DNA of 6,699 nucleotides from Paracoccaceae bacterium (GCA_007123625.1 SKKS01000098.1:1-6699), one strand, 5' to 3'; shown: positions 1-5,855, counted from the stretch's first letter. Numbers and translations are program-made. Notes: a model not told the origin generated them from the letters alone.

Positions 1-365
1 ATTATGCATTCCGCGACGGCTATCATGCTCAGGTTGATATCGGCAGATATCTGGCGGGTGACTACGGCGCCACACTGACGCTGTCACGCGAGTTCGACAA
101 TGGCTGGCGGGTCGGTGCGTTTGCCACTTTCACAAATGTCTCGGCCTCGGATTTCGGCGAAGGGTCTTTTGACAAGGGTATCCGGTTGACCATTCCGCTG
201 GACTGGGTCTCGGGTACACCCCGCCGCGATCGGACAGACCTCACCCTGCGCGGTACCCAGCGCGATGGTGGCGCGCGACTGATCGTGCCGGGGCGGCTTT
301 ACGAGACCGTGCGCGGGGTGCGCGCAACGCCGCTCGAGGCGACCTGGGGTCAGTTCTGGAGATGA
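1..365 (+). CDS. yjbH: YjbH-family exopolysaccharide outer-membrane protein, C-terminal part
   Basis: This is the last ~120 residues of a protein that begins before the window. The frame is read from base 3 and stops at TGA 363-365. The translation is rich in alternating aromatic/polar beta-strand patterns (for example residues reading ATLTLSREF and WRVGAFATFTNVS). It ends with the run GSFDKGIRLTIPLDW, a DGGARL stretch and RLYETVR, which I recognise as the C-terminal signature of YjbH-family proteins. These are large outer-membrane beta-barrel proteins encoded with yjbE, yjbF and yjbG in exopolysaccharide operons, and they are thought to help export or assemble extracellular polysaccharide. 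The stop codon overlaps the start region of the following yjbF-like gene, which supports one operon. Family assignment is fairly sure; which polysaccharide is handled cannot be seen here. Confidence 0.85.
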   Translation, partial: YAFRDGYHAQVDIGRYLAGDYGATLTLSREFDNGWRVGAFATFTNVSASDFGEGSFDKGIRLTIPLDWVSGTPRRDRTDLTLRGTQRDGGARLIVPGRLYETVRGVRATPLEATWGQFWR

Positions 366-370
366 GCTTC

Positions 371-985
371 ATGCGCGCGAAATCCGTCATTCTTCTTGCA
401 GCGGCTGCTGTGCTGAACGCCTGCAGCACGGAGTGGCCGCCCCTGCCGGGCAATGAAATGGACGTCGCGGTGCCCGCGCGTGCATCCGATGCGTGGTTCC
501 TGCGGGTCGATATCCCCTCGACCGGCGCCGCCGCGATCCTGTTGCCTGCGGCCACGAATGCCGGGGTGTCGACCTGGCGCACGGCCGACGGCGTCACGGT
601 TTCGCTGACAGATGGTATTGTGGTGGCGACACGCGGGCTGGGCCACGATCTGATGACCGCCGATGTCCGCGGCACAGGCGCCGCGATGCAGGGGACGACG
701 GCACAGGACTATGCACGGCGCATGCGCTATCTGAACAGCGATGCCAAGGACGTTTTCCTGTCCTTCACCTGCAGCATGCGCCAGGGAAGCAGCGGCGGAA
801 ACGGACAGAGGCTGCTGCAGGAAACCTGTCACAGCGACACTGCGAGCTTTACCAACAACTATTGGTTCGACAGCACGGACCGGGTACAGCGGAGTCGGCA
901 GTGGATCTCGCCCGAGGTCGGGTATCTGGACAGCACCTGGGTCCGCGAGGCGAACCTGAGGGCTACAGCCCCGGGGCAACCCTGA
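371..985 (+). CDS. yjbF: YjbF/GfcB-family polysaccharide-associated lipoprotein
   Basis: A 204-residue lipoprotein of the YjbF (GfcB) family, close to the usual length of about 210. It has a short signal peptide (MRAKS then a hydrophobic run) ending in a lipobox L15-N16-A17-C18. The +2 residue is Ser, which favours outer-membrane sorting. The stretch around residues 81-95 (DGIVVATRGLGHDLM) resembles the family core, and the mature part has two cysteines, C134 and C153, that could form a disulfide. I chose ATG 371 because GGAG at 358-361 lies 9 bases upstream. The in-frame ATG at 362 abuts that GGAG and would overlap the yjbH stop as ATGA. The protein is expected to work with YjbH in extracellular polysaccharide production in the periplasm/outer membrane. 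The precise molecular role of the family is not established. The order here is H then F, whereas E. coli has E-F-G-H. Confidence 0.85.
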   Translation: MRAKSVILLAAAAVLNACSTEWPPLPGNEMDVAVPARASDAWFLRVDIPSTGAAAILLPAATNAGVSTWRTADGVTVSLTDGIVVATRGLGHDLMTADVRGTGAAMQGTTAQDYARRMRYLNSDAKDVFLSFTCSMRQGSSGGNGQRLLQETCHSDTASFTNNYWFDSTDRVQRSRQWISPEVGYLDSTWVREANLRATAPGQP

Positions 986-1130
986 AACAGGCTTATTGTC
1001 TGCACGCGCCGCAGCACTGCCGAAGAATTGCCCGGCGGGACGAATTGTCACGTCTTGTCCGGACTGAGTGCTGTGCGCGCGCAGCAATGTGTGATAAGCT
1101 CTCGATAGAATGCTACTCAGGAGTATTGTG

Positions 1131-1475
1131 ATGATCAGAATTTCTTTAGTTGCCGCAGGCGTAATCCTGGCGGGGGGGCTGATGTCCGGCGCTGCGGCGC
1201 AGACCGAGGAAAGCGATGCCGAAGCCATGCAGATCGCTGTCAACAGCGCTGCATGCGGTGATCGCGTAATTTCCAGCGCGCGTTGGTCCGAAGATCGCAG
1301 CCAGGTTCTGGTGCGCTGTGGCACGCAGCGTCTGGCCGCTGCTACAGGAGAAGAGGTTACCGGCTTCGTTCCGCTCCTCGGTGGTCTGGGGCCTGCTCTC
1401 GGCATCGGGGCTACGGTGGTAGCTGCCGGCGTTGCCGCGGCCGGTGGCGGTGGTTCCACGCCTGATACGCAATAA
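1131..1475 (+). CDS. Small exported protein with Gly/Ser/Thr-rich tail, YjbE/GfcA-like
   Basis: A 114-residue exported protein. ATG 1131 is preferred because CAGGAG at 1118-1123 sits 7 bases upstream; GTG 1128 is an alternative. Residues 1-23 form a signal peptide with a hydrophobic core and an AAA cleavage site before Q24. The mature N-terminal part is acidic and contains C42 and C63, a likely disulfide pair around a short positively charged/aromatic segment. Residues 78-105 form a hydrophobic Gly/Ala/Val stretch (GFVPLLGGLGPALGIG, then VVAAGVAAAG), and the chain ends GGGGSTPDTQ. This layout of signal peptide, Ala/Gly/Val-rich segment and terminal Gly/Ser/Thr tail resembles the small YjbE/GfcA proteins encoded with YjbF and YjbH, and the genomic position fits. 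Similarity is by composition and context, so orthology is not certain. The 145-base gap to yjbF suggests a separate promoter. Confidence 0.72.
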   Translation: MIRISLVAAGVILAGGLMSGAAAQTEESDAEAMQIAVNSAACGDRVISSARWSEDRSQVLVRCGTQRLAAATGEEVTGFVPLLGGLGPALGIGATVVAAGVAAAGGGGSTPDTQ

Positions 1476-1480
1476 AGGCG

Positions 1481-1513
1481 TGCTGCCCGGCGGCTTCCCG
1501 TCGCTGGGCAGCA
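1481..1513. terminator. Strong hairpin between convergent genes, likely bidirectional terminator
   Basis: TGCTGCCC (1481-1488) pairs perfectly with GGGCAGCA (1506-1513). Inside it GGCGG (1489-1493) pairs with CCGTC (1498-1502, one G-U) around a CTTC loop, leaving GCT (1503-1505) as a bulge. It lies five bases after the stop at 1475 and six bases before the end of the opposing gene at 1520, the expected place for termination in both directions. There is no T-tract on either side, so it may act as a 3'-end stabiliser or a factor-dependent terminator instead. Confidence 0.6.
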
Positions 1514-1519
1514 GTGTCA

Positions 1520-2008
1520 TCAGCAGCGCGGATACCCCATCGAGATCAGCTGCGCGCCGCTGAGGCGGTGATAGCCTGATATCTGGTGGCGGGCCGTGCT
1601 CAGGAACCAAGACCGCAACGGCTCGCGGTAGTGGTTTGCCATCATGTGCGACCATCTGTCGAACTCTTGCAGTGGTAGCGGTCTTCCGCGGCGACTGGGC
1701 CCGTGAAAACCGAAGCGTGCGTTCGGGTGTATGCAGACATTGCGCAGACCCAGATACATCGTGCATGCCGAATAGCAGGTGCCGCGTAGTTCCACCCGCT
1801 GCCCGGACTGAGAGAGCTGTGACACTCTTTGTGCATACTGGTTGAGCACCCCGCCTCGGTCACTGTTTATGACGAGTGCACTTTGTGCCGCGACCGACCC
1901 GGCTGCCAGCGCCGCAAGCAGTCCCAGCCCAAGCACCAATCCAAGCAATCCAGAACGACGGCACACAATACTCCATCCAGCCCGCAAGCGGGATGTTTCT
2001 GTTCCCAT
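1520..2008 (-). CDS. Secreted ClpP/crotonase-fold protein (COG3904-like periplasmic protein)
   Basis: A 162-residue exported protein. A basic N-terminus (residues 1-19) is followed by a hydrophobic helix at about 20-41 with an AxA-type site (SVAAQ), so it is either a cleaved signal peptide or a membrane anchor. The mature domain has hallmarks of the ClpP/enoyl-CoA hydratase-like fold. NSDRGG (48-53) resembles the ClpP strand/glycine loop, GTCYSAC (76-82) places Ser80 where the ClpP nucleophile sits, and FGFHGPS (99-105) supplies His102. No Asp or obvious third triad residue follows; the chain stops at LISMGYPRC. C78, C82 and C92 plus the terminal C162 suggest disulfides in the periplasm. I recognise this as the small 'predicted periplasmic protein' family; substrate and activity are unknown. 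A purine-rich AAAGGGTG lies just upstream of the start. The gene converges on the YjbE-like gene. Confidence 0.72.
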   Translation of the reverse strand: MGTETSRLRAGWSIVCRRSGLLGLVLGLGLLAALAAGSVAAQSALVINSDRGGVLNQYAQRVSQLSQSGQRVELRGTCYSACTMYLGLRNVCIHPNARFGFHGPSRRGRPLPLQEFDRWSHMMANHYREPLRSWFLSTARHQISGYHRLSGAQLISMGYPRC

Positions 2009-2212
2009 GATTTCACCCTTTCACCACAACCGGCAGAGCCGGACCCGAGACTGTGGTGGATACGCGAGAGGGCTTAACGCCGGGTTGCGCGGCACATGGG
2101 GTCAGCAGCGCAAAACTTCAGGGTATTGAATCAAATGCGGCGCGCCTTTTGGCTGCGCAGCAAAGTGGCGGGATCATGGTGAAGTGATCGGTGAAGTCGG
2201 CTCGCGTCGCAC

Positions 2213-2356
2213 ATGGCAAGCAGTTCCAAGGCCACCGATATGCGCGCATATCGCGGCTTGAAGGGCGTCAGATGGCAAGCCCTCTTCGACGCCGGAGCCC
2301 AGAACACCAAGAACATTGCAATGGCAGCGTGGAAAAATCACCCGCTGACAGAATGA
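2213..2356 (+). pseudogene. Probable remnant of a DDE transposase C-terminus
   Basis: The frame from ATG 2213 to TGA 2354-2356 gives 47 residues; an in-frame stop at 2192-2194 closes it upstream and no ribosome-binding site precedes it. The central part, RGLKGVRWQALFDAGAQNTK followed by NIAMAAW, resembles the extreme C-terminus of IS1182-like DDE transposases, where an 'RGL..V..Q......A..N.K..A' pattern follows the last catalytic Glu region. All catalytic parts are missing. The position in a gene-poor, A-richer spacer between two chromosomal genes fits a decayed insertion sequence. I could not identify terminal inverted repeats or target duplications. It could also be a chance short ORF; the family call is from memory of the motif only. 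Confidence 0.35.
2236..2253. repeat. 18-base perfect palindrome
   Basis: CGATATGCG CGCATATCG reads identically on both strands with no spacer. It lies within the putative transposase remnant, so it may be a coincidence of coding sequence, or a binding site for a dimeric regulator. No gene starts close by: the nearest start on either strand is at 2008. Confidence 0.6.
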
Positions 2357-2550
2357 AACGAGGGCAAAAACCTCAAATCACCATCAGGCACACACAATAA
2401 TCGGGCCAAAATGAACGGGGTTGTCAGTAATCTCAGCCTGCTTGATGGGGGCTTTCTCTTGTTCGGCGCGTCACGGTGTACGCACCAAACCTCGGGTGTG
2501 CATGCTTATGCCTCATTGGCAGTCACCCGACCGTCCCGGGAAAAGCAACA

Positions 2551-3132
2551 TTAGGCAGCAGACCCCGGACGCGCCCTTGGCGAAAAGTCGATGCAGAGCG
2601 CCTGCATCTCGGCGGTGGCCAACATGGACTGGGTGCAATGGCAATAAGCGCCTTGGTCATTCGGAGCGCAATGGGTGCAAGCGTCGCAACGTCCGAAGGT
2701 CGGCGCCGCCCGCACCTGGGCCAGCGCCCCGGTCGCTACACGCAAGGTGGATGCCAGCGCCGTGCGTTGTTCGGCAGGCAAGGTTTCCAGCACCTTGCGA
2801 AGGTCCGCAAGCGGGTCATCGGCCAGTGTCGCGTGCCCCGCGTCGGTCACCTCGATCAAGGCGCTGCGCCCGTCGCTTTCGTTGCAACACCGCCGCAGCA
2901 ACCCCAGTGTCACCAGAGATTTCACCGTCTGCGAGGCGGTGCCGCGAGTCGTTGCATGAAACTCGGAAAACGCCGAAGGGGTGCGCGAAAACCTGTTGGC
3001 CCGCGCAAAATACCTCAACGCCGTCCATTGCGCCGCGCTTAACCGGGTCGCCGCCGGTCCACCCTGCGCCAATCGTGCAAGATGCACGATTAGATCGGCG
3101 CAATCCTCATCGGTCACTGCGGAGTCGGACAT
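2551..3132 (-). CDS. MarR-family regulator with cysteine-rich C-terminal tail
   Basis: A 193-residue winged-helix repressor of the MarR type. Residues 33-80 hold the helix-turn-helix region: SAAQWTALRYFARA (helices 2-3), then the recognition helix around TTRGTASQTVKSLVTLGLL (61-79). The wing follows at NESDGRSALIEVTDAG (85-99). After the dimerisation helices comes an unusual tail with C149-x2-C152-x2-C155, then C164-x-C166, then C180 before IDFSP. Such a cluster could bind a metal or sense oxidation; this is inference. I start at ATG 3132 because GAGGG lies 11 bases upstream. ATG 3156, adding eight residues, is the alternative. The frame stays open on this strand to 4362, across the gene opposite, but that extension is antisense and not coding. 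The gene is divergent from the sigma-factor gene and probably regulates it, itself, or both. Confidence 0.85.
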   Translation of the reverse strand: MSDSAVTDEDCADLIVHLARLAQGGPAATRLSAAQWTALRYFARANRFSRTPSAFSEFHATTRGTASQTVKSLVTLGLLRRCCNESDGRSALIEVTDAGHATLADDPLADLRKVLETLPAEQRTALASTLRVATGALAQVRAAPTFGRCDACTHCAPNDQGAYCHCTQSMLATAEMQALCIDFSPRARPGSAA

Positions 3133-3184
3133 GGCTGGATCTGCCCTCGTTTGCATGATCCCGAGGTAATCCCACCTGTTGCGC

Positions 3185-3252
3185 TTGACAAGGGGACGGC
3201 CATTTAGTAGCGATACGATATCAATTAGTTTCGATCCGATACAGTGAGTATC
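3185..3252. promoter_or_regulatory. Divergent promoter/operator region with phased repeats
   Basis: The spacer between the MarR and sigma-factor genes holds a perfect TTGACA (3185-3190, + strand), but no good TATAAT-like box at 16-18 bases. CGATACGATA (3211-3220) and CGATCCGATA (3232-3241) are direct repeats matching at nine of ten bases, with starts 21 bp apart (two helical turns). The second copy runs into a perfect inverted repeat, GATAC (3238-3242) with GTATC (3248-3252) separated by five bases, ending just before the ATG at 3256. The first copy contains GATA-CGA-TATC (3212-3222). These look like binding sites for a dimeric regulator, most simply the adjacent MarR protein. Confidence 0.5.
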
Positions 3253-3255
3253 ACA

Positions 3256-4110
3256 ATGTCCGACCGTGACCCGCATCTGAGCCGCTTCATCCGCCAATCC
3301 ATGGCCCGCGCCATGCTTGATGCGGAAACCGAGCACGCGCTGGCAGTCGCCTGGCGCGACAGCCGGGACGAGGCCGCACTCCATCGACTGATCGAGGCCT
3401 ATGCCAGGCTTGCGGTGTCGATCGCAGGCCGATTCCGGCGCTACGCGGTCCCCTTCGACGACCTGATACAGCAGGGCAACTTGGGCCTGATGCGCGCGGC
3501 TGAAAAATATGACCCCGACAACGGCGCGCGCTTTTCGACCTATGCTACCTGGTGGATTCGCGCGTCGATGCAGGAATATGTGATGCGGAACTGGTCGCTG
3601 GTCCGCACCGGCACCAATGCCGCGCAAAAGAAGCTTTTCTTCCATCTTCGACGCTTGCAGGCCCGCGCCGAGGACGACCCCGCCCGCCGCGAGGCGATCA
3701 GCCACGCCGTGGCGCGCGAACTCGATGTCCCCATCGATCAGGTCGAAATCATGATGGGGCGCATGTCCGGGCCCGATCTTTCGTTGAACACGCCGCAATC
3801 GGATGACGAGGACGGGCGCGAATGGCAGGAAGCGCTCGAAGACGACATGCCGCCGACCGAAGATGCGGTCCTTGGGCGACTTGAAACCACACGACGCCGT
3901 ACCCTGCTGCACGCAGCGGTCCGCACCCTGCCCCAACGCGAGCGCGATATCGTCGCACGCAGGCACCTGCAAGACGATCCCTGCACCCTTAATGAACTGG
4001 GGCAGGAGATGGGGATTTCCAAAGAGCGGGTGCGCCAGCTCGAAGAACGTGCGCTGGAGCGCATCCGGACCTACATGCACCGCGCGCACAGCGATGTGGT
4101 GCCCGCCTGA
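3256..4110 (+). CDS. rpoH: RpoH-family (RpoHII-like) alternative sigma factor
   Basis: A 284-residue sigma-70-family factor of the RpoH (heat-shock) group. Region 2 spans roughly residues 45-115: DDLIQQGNLGLMRAAEKYDP (68-87), then FSTYATWWIRASMQEYVMRNW (93-113), which bind core polymerase and the -10 element. The RpoH box, diagnostic for the group, is at 124-132 (QKKLFFHLR). Region 4 holds the helix-turn-helix for -35 recognition at about 242-272 (LNELGQEMGISKERVRQLEE). The RTGTNAAQK segment and general form resemble alphaproteobacterial RpoHII rather than RpoHI; RpoHII serves singlet-oxygen and oxidative stress in Rhodobacter. ATG 3256 is chosen because AGTGAG at 3243-3248 is spaced like a weak ribosome-binding site; GTG 3244 is the alternative. 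A run of acidic residues (182-204) links the domains. It may be a second rpoH paralogue. Divergent from the MarR gene. Confidence 0.88.
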   Translation: MSDRDPHLSRFIRQSMARAMLDAETEHALAVAWRDSRDEAALHRLIEAYARLAVSIAGRFRRYAVPFDDLIQQGNLGLMRAAEKYDPDNGARFSTYATWWIRASMQEYVMRNWSLVRTGTNAAQKKLFFHLRRLQARAEDDPARREAISHAVARELDVPIDQVEIMMGRMSGPDLSLNTPQSDDEDGREWQEALEDDMPPTEDAVLGRLETTRRRTLLHAAVRTLPQRERDIVARRHLQDDPCTLNELGQEMGISKERVRQLEERALERIRTYMHRAHSDVVPA

Positions 4111-4171
4111 GCGGGTCGTTGCCCGTTTCTCCAGAGCGTGAAGCGCCAAGGCTTGCGCCCGCAGCACGGGA

Positions 4172-4603
4172 ATGCGACACGCGGCCATGAAAACGAAACA
4201 TGTCCCCACCAAGACCGCCGCGGTGGCGTCCAACGACGCGGGCACGCGGTGGCGACCGGAACGTCTGGGCGCACTGGTGACAGTTCTGATCCTGTCGGGG
4301 ATACTGGTGGCGACGCTCACACCACCGGACAACATGCCGTCAGAGGTGCCGGGCAGCGACAAGTTGCATCATTTCGCGGCTTTCGCCGCGTTCGTTCTGC
4401 CGCTGGCGGTCTTGCGGCCGCAACGATGGGTGTGGCTTGTGCCGCTGGCGATCGCGCTGGGAATTGCGATCGAGCTGGTGCAGCCGTGGTTCGGGCGCGA
4501 ACGTTCGGTCGGCGACATGGTCGCGAACGGGTTGGGTGCGGCTTGTGGCGCGGTGCTGGCCTGGCTGTTGCACCGTCCGGTGGTCAGGCTTCTGCGCACC
4601 TGA
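4172..4603 (+). CDS. VanZ-like integral membrane protein
   Basis: A 143-residue inner-membrane protein with a cytoplasmic-looking basic N-terminus and four predicted helices at about residues 32-50, 65-82, 86-104 and 116-135. The motifs match the VanZ-like family: DKLHHF (63-68) after the first helix, ELVQPWFGRERS (101-112) after the third, and GDMVANGLGA (114-123) entering the fourth. The eponymous VanZ gives low-level teicoplanin resistance, but chromosomal VanZ-like proteins in Gram-negatives mostly have no known function, so no resistance role should be assumed. The start is uncertain: ATG 4172 or ATG 4187 (five residues shorter), neither with a good ribosome-binding site. It follows the sigma-factor gene by 61 bases on the same strand and could be cotranscribed. 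It converges with the dCTP deaminase gene. Confidence 0.8.
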   Translation: MRHAAMKTKHVPTKTAAVASNDAGTRWRPERLGALVTVLILSGILVATLTPPDNMPSEVPGSDKLHHFAAFAAFVLPLAVLRPQRWVWLVPLAIALGIAIELVQPWFGRERSVGDMVANGLGAACGAVLAWLLHRPVVRLLRT

Positions 4604-4654
4604 CGCGATCACGTCAAAGGGCCGCGTGGATCACACCAACGTCTTGGCACGCTG

Positions 4655-5740
4655 TCAGCCCTGTCGGAAATGCTTCGACAGCCTGAGCTTCTGCCCCTGA
4701 TAGTTCGACGCGATACCTGCACCATAAAGCCGTTCCGGCGGGGCGGCCATACGCTCGTACACCAGTCGGCCCACCCCCTGCCCGTGTTCAAGGACAAAGG
4801 GAGCTTCGTGGCAGCGCACTTCAAGCACGCCGCGCGCGCCTTCTCCTCCGGCGGCGGCATGCCCGAACCCCGGATCGAAGAACCCTGCGTAGTGGACCCG
4901 GAATTCGCCCACCATGGCCAGATAGGGCGCCATTTCCGCTGCATGGTCGGGCGGAATATGCACGCATTCGCGGCTGACAAGGATATAGAACGCGCCCGGA
5001 TCCAGGATAAGCCGCTCCTTGTCGGCGCGCAGCCGGTCCCAGAACTCTGCCGGATCATACGCACCGATTCGGTCCAGATCGATGACGCCCGTGTGCGGGC
5101 GCGCGCGATAGCCGACCAACCCGCCCTCTTGCGGTTGCAGATCGACCGAAAACCCCAGCCCACCCGCAATCACCGGCGTTCCCGAAACCAGGCCAGAGCG
5201 CGCGTGCAACGCGGCCAATGCGGCATCGTCCAGGGTAGCCTGCCCGCGGCGAAAGCGGATCTGGTTCAGCCGCATGCCCGGACGGACAAGCACCGAAAAC
5301 GACCGCGGGCAGATCTCGGCATAAAGCGGCCCGGTGTAGCCTGCTGTCACGCGGTCGAACTCGGTCCCGCCGTCGGTGATGACCCGCGTCAGCAGGTCCA
5401 GCCGCCCGGTCGAGCTTTTGGCATTCGCCACCGCCTGTTCCTCGGGGGCAAGCGCCAGCGATTCCATCAGCGGAATCACATAGACGCACCCTTTTTCCAG
5501 CACCGCCCCGTCAGTCAGCTGCATCCGGTGCATTTCAAAGTCCGCCAGCCGGTCAGCGACCCGCCGCCCCTGCCCCGTCAGGAACGAGGCGCGCACGCGA
5601 TAGGCCACTTGCCCAAGCCGCAGATCAAGGCTGGCCGGCTGGACCTGATCGGGGCGCACCGGAACATCGGCTGATATCCGGCCTGCAGTGATCATCGCGT
5701 CCAACATGGTATCCGGCAAAACGCCGTTCGCTTCGGTCAT
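4655..5740 (-). CDS. dcd: dCTP deaminase, two-domain alphaproteobacterial form
   Basis: A 361-residue 2'-deoxycytidine 5'-triphosphate deaminase, a cytosolic enzyme that converts dCTP to dUTP and ammonia and feeds dUMP for thymidylate synthesis. The N-terminal half has the dUTPase/Dcd-fold motifs: QPASLDLRL (34-42), KSSTGR (108-113, phosphate and base binding), and GYTGPLYAEI (134-143) with E142 at the position of the catalytic glutamate, then RPGMRLNQIRF (153-163). The C-terminal half (about 217-345) repeats the fold: it has VHYAGFFDPGFG and E307 but lacks a KSS motif. So this is the duplicated ~360-residue form rather than the ~190-residue E. coli type. The start ATG 5740 has AGGGA eight bases upstream; a 24-residue upstream extension is open but lacks this site. 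It ends 51 bases after the convergent VanZ-like gene. Confidence 0.93.
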   Translation of the reverse strand: MTEANGVLPDTMLDAMITAGRISADVPVRPDQVQPASLDLRLGQVAYRVRASFLTGQGRRVADRLADFEMHRMQLTDGAVLEKGCVYVIPLMESLALAPEEQAVANAKSSTGRLDLLTRVITDGGTEFDRVTAGYTGPLYAEICPRSFSVLVRPGMRLNQIRFRRGQATLDDAALAALHARSGLVSGTPVIAGGLGFSVDLQPQEGGLVGYRARPHTGVIDLDRIGAYDPAEFWDRLRADKERLILDPGAFYILVSRECVHIPPDHAAEMAPYLAMVGEFRVHYAGFFDPGFGHAAAGGEGARGVLEVRCHEAPFVLEHGQGVGRLVYERMAAPPERLYGAGIASNYQGQKLRLSKHFRQG

Positions 5741-5804
5741 GACGTTTTCCCTGCGGCTGTAACTGCTCGGGCGCTTTCTACACAGCGCTGCACACATGCG
5801 GAAG

Positions 5805-5818
5805 CCCCGCATGCGGGG
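5805..5818. terminator. Hairpin downstream of tRNA-Pro, possible terminator
   Basis: CCCCGCATGCGGGG is a perfect 14-base palindrome that can fold as a five-pair GC stem with a CATG loop. On the - strand it lies 38 bases beyond the 3' end of the tRNA and 65 bases before the dcd start, so it may end tRNA transcription or shape the dcd leader. A direct repeat CATGCGG (5796-5802 and 5810-5816) overlaps it. No long T-tract follows, so intrinsic termination is unproven. Confidence 0.4.
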
Positions 5819-5855
5819 TTACCGGTGTTCGTTCTTTCGATGTGATGGTAAGTTT

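Larger units (their letters stand above)
2009..2550. other. Gene-poor stretch between two leftward genes
   Basis: This 542-base stretch has no convincing intact gene. It must hold the promoter of the leftward ClpP-like gene (start 2008), but I see no clear -35/-10 pair. It contains a probable transposase remnant (2213-2356), a palindrome (2236-2253) and a short tandem repeat (GGTGAAGT at 2178-2185 and again at 2190-2197). The part from about 2320 to 2420 is visibly richer in A than the flanking genes. I see nothing else that can be supported. Confidence 0.5.

Noticed and set aside
350..1459. 369-residue ORF on the - strand
   Set aside because: Antisense to the YjbF lipoprotein and the YjbE-like gene, both with ribosome-binding sites and signal peptides; composition is that of a shadow frame.
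2421..3158. 245-residue ORF on the + strand
   Set aside because: Mostly antisense to the MarR gene; the protein is Arg/Pro/Ser/Cys-rich with no recognisable domain.
3156..3184. TGATCC at 3156-3161 as the -35 of a Rhodobacter RpoE-type promoter for the sigma-factor gene
   Set aside because: No TAAG-like -10 element at the required distance; the hexamer is probably chance.
3133..4362. Upstream extension of the MarR frame to a 603-residue protein
   Set aside because: The extra part is antisense to the whole sigma-factor gene, which has clear sigma domains; the open frame is a consequence of high GC and codon bias.
4601..4616. TGACG-N6-CGTCA inverted repeat as a terminator between the VanZ-like gene and dcd
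   Set aside because: Only five pairs, overlaps the stop codon, and no T-tract follows.
4138..4686. 182-residue ORF on the + strand
   Set aside because: Overlaps the VanZ-like gene in another frame and lacks membrane helices or motifs.
4670..5674. 334-residue ORF on the + strand
   Set aside because: Antisense to dcd, whose family motifs are unambiguous; His/Arg/Pro/Gln-rich shadow.
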